Below, in pieces: positions 17,677-24,569 of a DNA stretch of 64,000 bases. The DNA is from Candidatus Onthoplasma faecipullorum (lineage in GTDB: Bacteria > Bacillota > Clostridia > Christensenellales > UBA1242). Both the position numbers and the translations under genes were made by a program. Each line of letters opens with the position of its first letter. Positions within the stretch are counted from its first letter, which is position 1. Location of the stretch: the NCBI GenBank assembly GCA_019120295.1, contig DWVI01000011.1, positions 1-64,000 of the forward strand. Direction: 5' to 3'. The notes under the pieces are model-generated. The model worked only from the letters and a program-made list of their open reading frames with translations. It did no database searches and was not told where the DNA came from.

Positions 17677-17860
17677 TGTGGATAGATAAGAGTAGAGTGG
17701 AAAAGTTATATATCTATCTTTGCGCAAAACCCTTCTTTTGCGCAAAGATAAGTAAAAAATCGGGCAAAATCGTGTGGATATCACCTAAGTTGTCCACAAA
17801 TTCGTCATTAAAACTTTAAATTTTACTTTATATTGTGTTATATATGTAAATTTGTCCACA
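17677..17860. other. Cluster of four DnaA-box-like 9-mers
   Basis: TGTGGATAG (17677-17685), TGTGGATAT (17773-17781), TTGTCCACA (17790-17798) and TTGTCCACA (17852-17860). Each differs by one base from the consensus TTATCCACA in one orientation or the other. Four within 184 bp of noncoding DNA is suggestive. It may be a DnaA-binding region; whether it is an origin is unresolved because the flanking genes point towards it rather than away. Confidence 0.4.
17715..17750. repeat. Perfect 15-bp inverted repeat
   Basis: TATCTTTGCGCAAAA (17715-17729), loop CCCTTC, TTTTGCGCAAAGATA (17736-17750). There is no U-run on either side, so it is not an intrinsic terminator. Related arms with one change (T for C) occur at 18462-18476 and, inverted, at 19964-19978. 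Confidence 0.85.
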
Positions 17861-17909
17861 TATAGTATTATTTATATTTTTATTGATATTTGCTAATTTT
17901 TTAACCTTA

Positions 17910-17934
17910 AAATCTGTTGCTAGACGCGTTTTAA
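17910..17934. repeat. Direct repeat, copy 1
   Basis: AAATCTGTTGCTAGACGC followed by GTTTTAA. It matches 18046-18070 at 22 of 25 positions. Function is not known. Confidence 0.7.
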
Positions 17935-18045
17935 ATTTTTTAATAAATAGTTTTTCTAATATCAATTTTTCTTTGGCTTTATTATAAATTTTAATTTTAT
18001 TGTTTAAATCTATTAATACATTCAAACTTAAAAAATTATCTTTTA

Positions 18046-18070
18046 AATCTGTTACTAGACGCATTCTAAA
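18046..18070. repeat. Direct repeat, copy 2
   Basis: AAATCTGTTACTAGACGC followed by ATTCTAA; second copy of the repeat at 17910-17934, 136 bp apart. Confidence 0.7.
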
Positions 18071-18461
18071 AAATTTGGCTGATAGTTTCCTTGTCTTAAT
18101 TTTTAAAATTTTGAATTTACTTTTTGTCCTTTACGAATTATCACATATCTAACACAACTATTTTAATTATGATTACTTAAATTACATTTTCTAAATTTCA
18201 ATGTGATAAGTTTAAAAGTTAGTTGACCAATTCCCTATCTTTTTTCAAATCAATTCGTCTGAGAGCATTTTAGCTGTTAGCGTTTTCTTACTAGTTTTTT
18301 AATATAAACATCAACTTTAATTTATTTGTTTACTTTATATGTAATATATAATAAGTAAGTTTTATATTATCTAAAATATGCCAAAGCCAAGCAAATATTA
18401 TAAACAAATATATCACTTATCTTAGTTAATGCACGAAAAATGTAGTTTATCAAAATAGTAA

Positions 18462-18476
18462 TATCTTTGCGTAAAA
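18462..18476. repeat. Single arm of the palindromic repeat
   Basis: TATCTTTGCGTAAAA. Similarity to the palindrome at 17715 continues through its loop and into the second arm with changes, so it looks like a decayed copy. It lies downstream of serS. Confidence 0.65.
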
Positions 18477-18538
18477 ACATTCTTTGGCTTAATCAAAATA
18501 TAATAATTTATCATCTAGAATTTACTTTATATTATGAA

Positions 18539-18570
18539 AAAACCTATCAAGTTTTAATTTAATAGGTTTT
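18539..18570 (-). terminator. serS terminator
   Basis: AAAACCTAT (18539-18547) pairs with ATAGGTTTT (18562-18570) around a 14-nt loop. On the minus strand it is followed by a T-run. Confidence 0.8.
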
Positions 18571-18589
18571 CAATTTTATTTAATTTTGT

Positions 18590-19879
18590 TTACTTTTTAG
18601 GTGTTATAACTTTCATTCCACCCATGTATGGTTGCAAAACTTCTGGAATGTTTACACTACCATCACGGTTAAGGTTGTTTTCAAGGAATGCAATTAACAT
18701 TCTTGGTGGCGCTACAACTGTGTTATTTAATGTGTGAGCGAGTTCATTAGTGCCGTCTGCCCTTTTATATCTAATCTTTAACCTTCTTGCTTGCGCGTCA
18801 GTTAAGTTACTGCACGAACAAACTTCAAAGTATTTCTTTTGCCTTGGGCTCCATGCTTCAACGTCCAAACTCCTATATTTTAAGTCCGCCAAATCGCCTG
18901 AGCAACAAACTAGGGTTCTAACTGGAATATTCATAGTTCTAAATAATTCAACTGAATAGTTCCACATTTTGTTGTACCAATCTTCACTTTCTTCTGGCTT
19001 ACATATAACAATCATTTCTTGTTTTTCAAACTGGTGTACGCGGTAAATGCCACGTTCTTCAATGCCATGTGCGCCTATTTCTTTTCTAAAACAAGGACTA
19101 TAAGATGTTAAGCAAAGTGGTAATTTTTCTTCTGGAATGATTGTATTCATAAATCTACCAATCATGCTATGTTCGCTAGTGCCAATTAAATAAAGGTCTT
19201 CCCCTTCAATTTTATACATCATATTTTCCATTTCTTCAAAACTCATAACGCCGTTAACAACGCTACTGTGTATCATAAATGGCGGAATACAATAAGTGAA
19301 ACCTTTATTTATCATGAAATCACGCGCATAAGCAAGAATAGCCGAATGCAATCTAGCAACATCTCCTGTTAAATAATAAAAACCTTGACCAGATGTTCTG
19401 CGTGCTGCGGCAAAGTCTGCTCCGTCCAATTTTTCAATAATATCTGCGTGATATGGAATTTCAAAGTCCGGAACTTTTGGCTCGCCAAACACTTTATCTT
19501 GCACGTTTTTGCTATCATCTTCACCTATTGGAACGTCGTCTGCAATGATGTTTGGAATGGTCATCATTGCTTTATTTATCTTTTCTTCAAGTTCAGCAAC
19601 GTCCTTTTCAATTACGCCAATACGCTCATTGTTTTTAACAACTTCCGCTTTAATAACATTGGCTTCGTCCACCTTCTTTTCTTTCATTAAAGCGCCAATT
19701 TGGCTAGACATTGTGTTTCTCTTGGCACGCAAACTATCACCTTCCTGCTTCAAAACACGAATTTTTGCGTCCATTTCTAGCACATCGTCAACTAAATGAA
19801 GTTTGCTATCTTGAAACTTCTTTTTTATGTTCTCTCTTACTTTATCTGGGTTTGTCCTTATTAAATTTATATCAATCAT
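18590..19879 (-). CDS. serS: Seryl-tRNA synthetase
   Basis: SerRS charges tRNA-Ser. The 429-residue protein has the N-terminal antiparallel coiled coil (about 30-105) and the class II catalytic core with GTSEHSMIGRF, FRKEIGAHG (motif 2 region), IYRVHQFEKQEM and the C-terminal motif 3 (NTVVAPPRMLIAFLENN). The start ATG has an AGAGG site and lies just after a TTGACA-18-TAAAAT promoter with a leader of only about 13 nt, so T-box control is excluded. It is a single-gene unit on the minus strand, flanked by inverted copies of the TATCTTTGCGTAAAA motif. Confidence 0.97.
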   Translation of the reverse strand: MIDINLIRTNPDKVRENIKKKFQDSKLHLVDDVLEMDAKIRVLKQEGDSLRAKRNTMSSQIGALMKEKKVDEANVIKAEVVKNNERIGVIEKDVAELEEKINKAMMTIPNIIADDVPIGEDDSKNVQDKVFGEPKVPDFEIPYHADIIEKLDGADFAAARRTSGQGFYYLTGDVARLHSAILAYARDFMINKGFTYCIPPFMIHSSVVNGVMSFEEMENMMYKIEGEDLYLIGTSEHSMIGRFMNTIIPEEKLPLCLTSYSPCFRKEIGAHGIEERGIYRVHQFEKQEMIVICKPEESEDWYNKMWNYSVELFRTMNIPVRTLVCCSGDLADLKYRSLDVEAWSPRQKKYFEVCSCSNLTDAQARRLKIRYKRADGTNELAHTLNNTVVAPPRMLIAFLENNLNRDGSVNIPEVLQPYMGGMKVITPKK

Positions 19880-19899
19880 ACCTACCTCTAACGTCTAAT

Positions 19900-19929
19900 A
19901 TTTTAGCAAATAATTTATATATATGTCAA
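19900..19929 (-). promoter_or_regulatory. serS promoter
   Basis: On the minus strand TTGACA (19924-19929), 18-nt spacer, TAAAAT (19900-19905). Confidence 0.8.
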
Positions 19930-19963
19930 ATAAAATGTATTAAAATAGTGTAAATCATTTGGT

Positions 19964-19978
19964 TTTTACGCAAAGATA
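19964..19978. repeat. Inverted copy of the palindromic repeat arm
   Basis: TTTTACGCAAAGATA is the exact reverse complement of 18462-18476. The two copies flank serS in opposite orientation. Confidence 0.65.
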
Positions 19979-20024
19979 TGTTAAAATTATAATGGTTATG
20001 TTTGATTTTTAACTAATTGATATT

Positions 20025-20121
20025 ATCGGAAGGATTTATCTGTAAGCGCCCAAGCGTTAGCGGTGTGATTACAAGTAAATCCGATGTTAATTCTAACGTG
20101 ATGCCACAAGTTATTGTGGTA
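20025..20121 (+). ncRNA. Candidate structured RNA in the leader of the xer-like gene
   Basis: Consecutive helices can form on the plus strand. Helix 1: ATCG (20025-20028) with CGAT (20082-20085), continuing as GATTTA (20033-20038) with TAAATC (20076-20081). Inside it TGTAA (20041-20045) pairs with TTACA (20069-20073), and GCGCC (20046-20050) with GGTGT (20062-20066). Two further hairpins follow: GTTA/TAAC (20086-20097) and TGCCACAA/TTGTGGTA (20102-20121). GC content is well above the flanks. I cannot match it to a known riboswitch or ribozyme. It ends about 110 nt before the recombinase start. Confidence 0.45.
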
Positions 20122-20233
20122 TTTATGAAATAAATATAAAATTTTGCGCCAGTAAAATTTTTACATCACATAGTTTATATTTTGTAATTCATTTATTTAT
20201 GGAAAATATGAATGTTTTAAAAAGGACGAATTT

Positions 20234-21280
20234 ATGTCAAACAACTATTATTTAGATAGAAATCGCAATAATATGCGAAAATTAAATGAAATGCTTGCAG
20301 ATTTACCGGCGTTTTGCAGTGTGTTTTTTATTGGCATTCAAGATACCACTACCCCACTAACACGCTTAAATTATGCGGTTGATTTAAAGTTATTTTTCAA
20401 TTATTTAGTTACATATGAAACCGCATTTTATGGTAAAGAAATTAAGTCTATCACTATGTCGGATATTGACGGAATTGACGCGCAGACCATTGAACGCTTT
20501 TTAGCATATTTATCCTATTATGATAAAGATAATGGCGAAGTTTTCACTAATAGCGAACGCGGTAAACTAAGGAAATTATCAACTTTGCGTGCCTTTTTCA
20601 AGTATTTTTTCAATAAAGACATGCTTAAAGCAAATGTTGCAAGTAAGGTAAAATCGCCAAAACTTCACGAAAAGCCAATCATTCGCTTAGAACCACAAGA
20701 AACTGCTGAACTACTCTATTCATGCGAAACGCTTAATGGTTTTAGTGAACATCAAAAAAAGTATAACGATAAATACAAAATTCGTGATAATGCTATAATT
20801 TCCCTATTTTTAACTACTGGTATACGTGTTAGCGAATGTGTTGGTTTAAATGTTGAAGACATCAACTTTAACCTTAATTCATTCAGAGTAACGCGAAAAG
20901 GTGGCAATCAAGTTATTTTATATTTTGGTGAAGATACAGCCGAAATATTAAAGCATTACCTTGCTTGGCGTGACACTTTAAATGCTCCAAAAGAAGAACG
21001 TGCATTGTTTTTATCAAGCAGAAACAAACGTATGATGGTTCGAACAATGGAATATTTAGTTAAAAAGTATGCCCTTGTTGCCACACCGTTAAAACACATC
21101 ACCCCACACAAATTGCGTTCTACATATGGTACAAATCTTTATCATGAAACAAATGATATTTATATTGTTGCCGAAGTTTTAGGTCATAAGGACGTTAACA
21201 CAACCAAAAAACACTACGCAGCAATAGATGATGACGTGCGCCGTTCAGTTGCCGGCAAAGTAAAATTAAAACAAGATTAA
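20234..21280 (+). CDS. Tyrosine recombinase of the XerC/XerD type
   Basis: A 348-residue site-specific recombinase with an N-terminal SAM-like DNA-binding domain (about 15-165) and a catalytic domain with the full active-site set: Arg in TTGIRVSECVGL (near 196), Lys in TRKGGN, HKLRSTYG (His-x-x-Arg), His in LGHKDVNTT and the nucleophile Tyr in KHYAAI (near 327). An AAAAGGA site precedes the ATG. It lies directly upstream of lexA, with a terminator between. It is likely chromosomal rather than an element's integrase, because no mobile element is nearby and the usual codV place between trmFO and hslV is empty. Whether it resolves chromosome dimers is inference. Confidence 0.85.
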   Translation: MSNNYYLDRNRNNMRKLNEMLADLPAFCSVFFIGIQDTTTPLTRLNYAVDLKLFFNYLVTYETAFYGKEIKSITMSDIDGIDAQTIERFLAYLSYYDKDNGEVFTNSERGKLRKLSTLRAFFKYFFNKDMLKANVASKVKSPKLHEKPIIRLEPQETAELLYSCETLNGFSEHQKKYNDKYKIRDNAIISLFLTTGIRVSECVGLNVEDINFNLNSFRVTRKGGNQVILYFGEDTAEILKHYLAWRDTLNAPKEERALFLSSRNKRMMVRTMEYLVKKYALVATPLKHITPHKLRSTYGTNLYHETNDIYIVAEVLGHKDVNTTKKHYAAIDDDVRRSVAGKVKLKQD

Positions 21281-21308
21281 CACAATATATTAGGTATATT
21301 ATATAATT

Positions 21309-21344
21309 AACCACACAATATTTTGACTGTGTGGTTTTTATTTA
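21309..21344 (+). terminator. Terminator of the recombinase gene
   Basis: AACCACACA (21309-21317) pairs with TGTGTGGTT (21328-21336) around a 10-nt loop, then TTTATTT. Confidence 0.85.
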
Positions 21345-21475
21345 ATCAAATAATATCTTTAACATAAATACTTTGAAAAAAATAAAAAACCTTAATATTG
21401 GTATATCAATAATGATTTAAATTTGTTAATCAACATACAATTTATTACAAAATCATAAGAATTTTTAAAAAATAT

Positions 21476-21489
21476 CGAACAAATGTTTG
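21476..21489. promoter_or_regulatory. LexA (SOS) operator of lexA
   Basis: CGAACAAATGTTTG matches the Gram-positive LexA box CGAACRNRYGTTYG at every position. It overlaps the -35 hexamer of the lexA promoter, so LexA should repress its own gene. Confidence 0.9.
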
Positions 21490-21516
21490 ACTTTAAATTT
21501 TTAGATATGTTACACT
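21487..21516 (+). promoter_or_regulatory. lexA promoter
   Basis: TTGACT (21487-21492), 18-nt spacer, TACACT (21511-21516). The -35 overlaps the SOS box. Confidence 0.7.
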
Positions 21517-21532
21517 AAGGTTAGGAGATTTT

Positions 21533-22117
21533 ATGGATAAAACAGATTTAGTGTACAATTATATTGTTGAGTTTATAGGTTCTAATGGCTATCCCCCAAC
21601 AGTGAGAGAAATCTGCAATCATGTTAAATTAGATTCTACATCTAGTGTCGTTTATCATTTAAAAAAATTAGAAGAAGCGGGTAAAATTATACGCAATGGC
21701 AATAAAAACCGTGCTATTGAATTAACTGATAAATCTGTTACAGGCACAACTATCCCTGTTATAGGTGAAATCGCAGCAGGCACTCCAATACTTGCAGAAG
21801 AAAATCTTATGGATAGATTTTTATTTAGCGAAGGCATGTTTAAAGGTAGCAATTTATTTATACTTAAGGTTAAAGGCGATAGTATGATTGACGTAGGCAT
21901 TCTAAACGGCGATTATGTGGTTATTTCTAAGCAAGAAGTTGCAAACAATGGCGAAATTGTGGCTTGTTTGATTGAAAATGAAGCAACAGTTAAACGCTTC
22001 TATAAAGAAAACGGATATTTTAGGTTGCAACCAGAAAACCCTTATATGCGCCCTATTATCACTAGTCAGGTAAATATTTTAGGTAAAGTTGTTGGTTTGA
22101 TTAGAAATAATTTTTAG
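21533..22117 (+). CDS. lexA: LexA repressor, SOS regulator
   Basis: LexA represses DNA-damage genes and cleaves itself when RecA is activated. The winged-helix N-terminus (GYPPTVREICNHVKLDSTSS and VVYHLKKLEEAGKI) binds DNA. The self-cleavage site is Ala82-Gly83 in EIAAGTP, and the catalytic pair is Ser117 (KGDSMID) and Lys154 (ATVKRFY). An AGGAG site precedes the ATG. The SOS box at 21476-21489 indicates autoregulation. At 194 residues it is slightly shorter than B. subtilis LexA (about 205). Confidence 0.97.
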   Translation: MDKTDLVYNYIVEFIGSNGYPPTVREICNHVKLDSTSSVVYHLKKLEEAGKIIRNGNKNRAIELTDKSVTGTTIPVIGEIAAGTPILAEENLMDRFLFSEGMFKGSNLFILKVKGDSMIDVGILNGDYVVISKQEVANNGEIVACLIENEATVKRFYKENGYFRLQPENPYMRPIITSQVNILGKVVGLIRNNF

Positions 22118-22161
22118 TTTTTTCACTTATATTTATTTACTTATTTATTCTAAAAATATGC

Positions 22162-22190
22162 AGGATAATCTACAAATTATCCTTTTTTTA
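22162..22190 (+). terminator. lexA terminator
   Basis: AGGATAAT (22162-22169), loop CTACAA, ATTATCCT (22176-22183), then a run of T. Confidence 0.9.
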
Positions 22191-22199
22191 TTGTTTTTA

Positions 22200-22229
22200 T
22201 TGACTTTATTTACTAAAATAATTTATAAT
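22200..22229 (+). promoter_or_regulatory. Promoter of the padR-ABC operon
   Basis: TTGACT (22200-22205), 18-nt spacer, TATAAT (22224-22229). A leader of about 50 nt with an AGGGGA ribosome binding site follows. Confidence 0.65.
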
Positions 22230-22283
22230 AAAAATAATTATATTTTCTACTTGGCTAAAAATAGATAGTAATAAAGGGGAAAA

Positions 22284-23618
22284 ATGAAAACTGCTGAACT
22301 AATTCCATTGATTTTATTAGAGTTGTCTAGCGGTGATAAGTATGGCTTTGAACTCACAAAATCAATAGAAACAAAATCAAATGGTAAGGTTGTCATTAAA
22401 CAACCTACACTTTACACTGTTTTAAAGAAATTAGAAAAGTCGAAATTTATATCGTCATATTGGGAAGATAGCGAAATTGGCGGAAAACGTCATTATTATA
22501 AACTAACTGAAAATGGAAGAAATCAAGTTTCTACCCTTCCGCCTTTTTCTGTGCTGGTTGCTAATTTGTCTAATGAAGACGACGAAACAGAATCTCAATT
22601 AATTGAAAATAATAAAGACCAATTAAGTTTTGACACATACTCTACTAGCAAACTTAGTTTGGAAGAAATAGAAAAAAATGAAGAAGATTTTAAAGCGTTA
22701 GAAGAAGCACGCCAAAAACGCATACAGCAAGAAAAAGAAAATGCGAACAACTATGTTTCAATTATGGATTTGCTTGTTGAAGACGAGAAAACTAAAACAA
22801 CGGTCGAAGATAGTGAAAAAGTGAACGAAAACGAAAGTGTTGAAACAAAAATAGAACCAAAAGAAAGTGTGCTCCCTACTGGTGAAATCTTTTCAGACAC
22901 AAACATTGATAACGCAACAGAAATGGAAATTAACCAACAAAACACAAGCATTTTAAAAGATAATAACAAAAATAAAGAAGAAACTTTTGCAACTAATGAT
23001 AATGTTTCAAAGTTTACTCAAACTAATACAACCATGCTTTCAGACGAATATAAATCAAAATTAAGAGAAGTGAAAAAGGACAATTCGGTAGATAACTTTT
23101 TAAACACCAAGAATGATTATGTTGCAAATGTTGAAGACGAAATTAAATACGTTGATTATGTAAATTTAAAATCTGATGCAAACTATGTTTATAGCAAAAA
23201 ATTAACAAAAAATATGCTTTATAGAATTTTATCAAGTTGTGCGTATTTATTAGTTATGTTGGTGATTTGCGCTATTGCTGTTAGCAGATTGAATGCAAGT
23301 CCGCTCTATTACATATTTTTAATAGCAAGCATATTGTTTATTCTATTCTCTATCACACTCTTCTTACTGAACGCTGAAAAGTTCAGACTAAAACATAAAA
23401 ATAGTCCGCTAAAAATTGATATTAAAAAACATATAATAATTGCAACAGCAATATTTATTTTAGTATTTATATTGTGCGTGATTGTGAGTGTTACAAGTGG
23501 AGTTGAAAACATTTTCGCCTTATATAATTTTGCTAATCTTTATGCCCCACTTCTTATTAGCACAACACTTTATATTGATATATTATTCTCTTACTTGTTC
23601 CTGGTTAAACATTTATAG
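22284..23618 (+). CDS. PadR-family regulator fused to a C-terminal membrane domain
   Basis: The first 100 residues or so form a PadR winged helix (LILLELSSGDKYGFELTKSI; KQPTLYTVLKKLE; GGKRHYYKLTENGR). A charged, low-complexity linker of roughly 200 residues follows. The C-terminal third (about 315-440) has four hydrophobic segments that look like membrane helices. Classical PadR repressors are soluble and about 110 residues long. The gene is 11 nt from an ABC ATPase gene, which in turn precedes a permease. The likely role is a membrane-bound sensor-repressor for this transporter, but the signal and the operator are not known. 444 residues. Confidence 0.8.
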   Translation: MKTAELIPLILLELSSGDKYGFELTKSIETKSNGKVVIKQPTLYTVLKKLEKSKFISSYWEDSEIGGKRHYYKLTENGRNQVSTLPPFSVLVANLSNEDDETESQLIENNKDQLSFDTYSTSKLSLEEIEKNEEDFKALEEARQKRIQQEKENANNYVSIMDLLVEDEKTKTTVEDSEKVNENESVETKIEPKESVLPTGEIFSDTNIDNATEMEINQQNTSILKDNNKNKEETFATNDNVSKFTQTNTTMLSDEYKSKLREVKKDNSVDNFLNTKNDYVANVEDEIKYVDYVNLKSDANYVYSKKLTKNMLYRILSSCAYLLVMLVICAIAVSRLNASPLYYIFLIASILFILFSITLFLLNAEKFRLKHKNSPLKIDIKKHIIIATAIFILVFILCVIVSVTSGVENIFALYNFANLYAPLLISTTLYIDILFSYLFLVKHL

Positions 23619-23629
23619 TTGGAGGTAAA

Positions 23630-24562
23630 ATGTTGCCTGTATTAAAAGTTGAAGGTCTTACTAAAACATATGGAAAGAAAAACGTCGTGGACGATGTTAC
23701 CTTTTCCGTTTTTGCTGGTCAAATATTTGGTTTTGTAGGGCCAAATGGCGCGGGTAAATCAACAACTATTCGTATGATAACCGGTTTAACGCCTATCACA
23801 AAAGGTAGTGTTAGAATTGCAGGTTACAGCGTGCAACACGCTTTTAAAAATGCTATATCGCGTGTTGGCGCTGTTGTTGAAATGCCGCAACTCTACTCTT
23901 ATATGTCTGGGCTTAAAAACCTTAAACTTTTTGCAGGTTTTTATGGTAAAAAAGCAGTTGCTAGAATTCCTAATATTGTTAAATTAGTTGGTCTTGAAAA
24001 TAGAATTAAAGATAAGGTGTCTACCTACTCTCTTGGTATGAAACAGCGTTTAGGTATAGCACAAGCGCTTTTGAATAAACCTGAACTTTTAATTTTGGAC
24101 GAGCCTACAAACGGTCTTGACCCTAACGGTATTGTTGAAATGCGAAACATTTTGCGTGTGCTTGCAGAACACGAAAAAATGGCAATTATTATATCAAGCC
24201 ATAACCTTGCTGAATTAGAGCAAATTTGTGATGTTATAGGTGTTATTAACGACGGCAAGTTGATAGAATATAAAACCATGGAAGAAATTAGCCAAATGGT
24301 TGAAGACCGCCAAAGAGTTCAATTGCTCTGCAACTACCCTAATTATGCCGCTCTACTTATTAAACAAAAATTCAATTTGAAAACAAAGGTTGTTGGCAAT
24401 TCTGTTATTGCACCTATTAAAGAACGCAGTATTGCTAGCATAATATCGTATTTAACTTATAAGAAAATTAAGATTTACGGCATTAAGAAAATTCAAAAAT
24501 CGCTTGAAGAGTTGTATTTTGAAATACTAAATAACAAAAGAACTTCAACAAGTATTATATAG
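23630..24562 (+). CDS. ABC transporter ATP-binding protein
   Basis: A 310-residue ATPase of the DrrA/CcmA type, which pairs with ABC-2 permeases. Walker A is GPNGAGKSTT, the Q-loop region is AVVEMPQLYSYMS, the signature is YSLGMKQRLGIA, Walker B is LLILDEPTNGLDP and the switch His is in IISSHNL. The C-terminal 80 residues form the accessory domain common in multidrug or bacitracin-type exporters. A GGAGG site lies 5 nt before the ATG. It is the middle gene of padR-ATPase-permease. The substrate cannot be read from the sequence. Confidence 0.93.
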   Translation: MLPVLKVEGLTKTYGKKNVVDDVTFSVFAGQIFGFVGPNGAGKSTTIRMITGLTPITKGSVRIAGYSVQHAFKNAISRVGAVVEMPQLYSYMSGLKNLKLFAGFYGKKAVARIPNIVKLVGLENRIKDKVSTYSLGMKQRLGIAQALLNKPELLILDEPTNGLDPNGIVEMRNILRVLAEHEKMAIIISSHNLAELEQICDVIGVINDGKLIEYKTMEEISQMVEDRQRVQLLCNYPNYAALLIKQKFNLKTKVVGNSVIAPIKERSIASIISYLTYKKIKIYGIKKIQKSLEELYFEILNNKRTSTSII

Positions 24563-24569
24563 GAGAATT

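Larger units (their letters stand above)
17511..18589. other. 1.1-kb gene-free region with repeats and DnaA-box-like motifs
   Basis: No credible gene is seen; the one longer frame (17828-18064, minus) is built from repeated low-complexity DNA. The region holds the ynbB terminator, four TGTGGAYA-type 9-mers (17677-17860), a perfect 15-bp palindrome (17715-17750), a 25-bp direct repeat (17910-17934 and 18046-18070), three copies of TTTACTTTATAT (from 17822, 18329 and 18521), a degraded copy of the palindrome arm (18462-18476) and the serS terminator. AT content is very high from 17800 on. Confidence 0.6.

Noticed and set aside
17715..17750. Palindrome as an intrinsic terminator or a dif site
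   Set aside because: There is no T-run on either side, and the miaA-ynbB transcript already has a terminator at 17583-17609. The arms do not resemble Xer-binding dif halves, and a perfect palindrome would lack direction.
17828..18064. 78-codon minus-strand frame in the gene-free region
   Set aside because: It has no ribosome binding site, it is made of AT-rich low-complexity sequence, and its two similar segments arise from the DNA direct repeat.
19880..20024. T-box leader in front of serS
   Set aside because: The promoter is about 20-50 nt from the start codon, leaving no room for a T-box, and no T-box sequence is visible.
20041..20066. CCCAAGC in the candidate RNA recalls the conserved loop of twister ribozymes
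   Set aside because: The other conserved twister parts (the GGG/GAGGG side and the pseudoknot partners) are not present.
20234..21280. Recombinase as the integrase of a genomic island
   Set aside because: There is no flanking tRNA target, no attachment repeat and no mobile-element gene nearby; the neighbours are serS and lexA.
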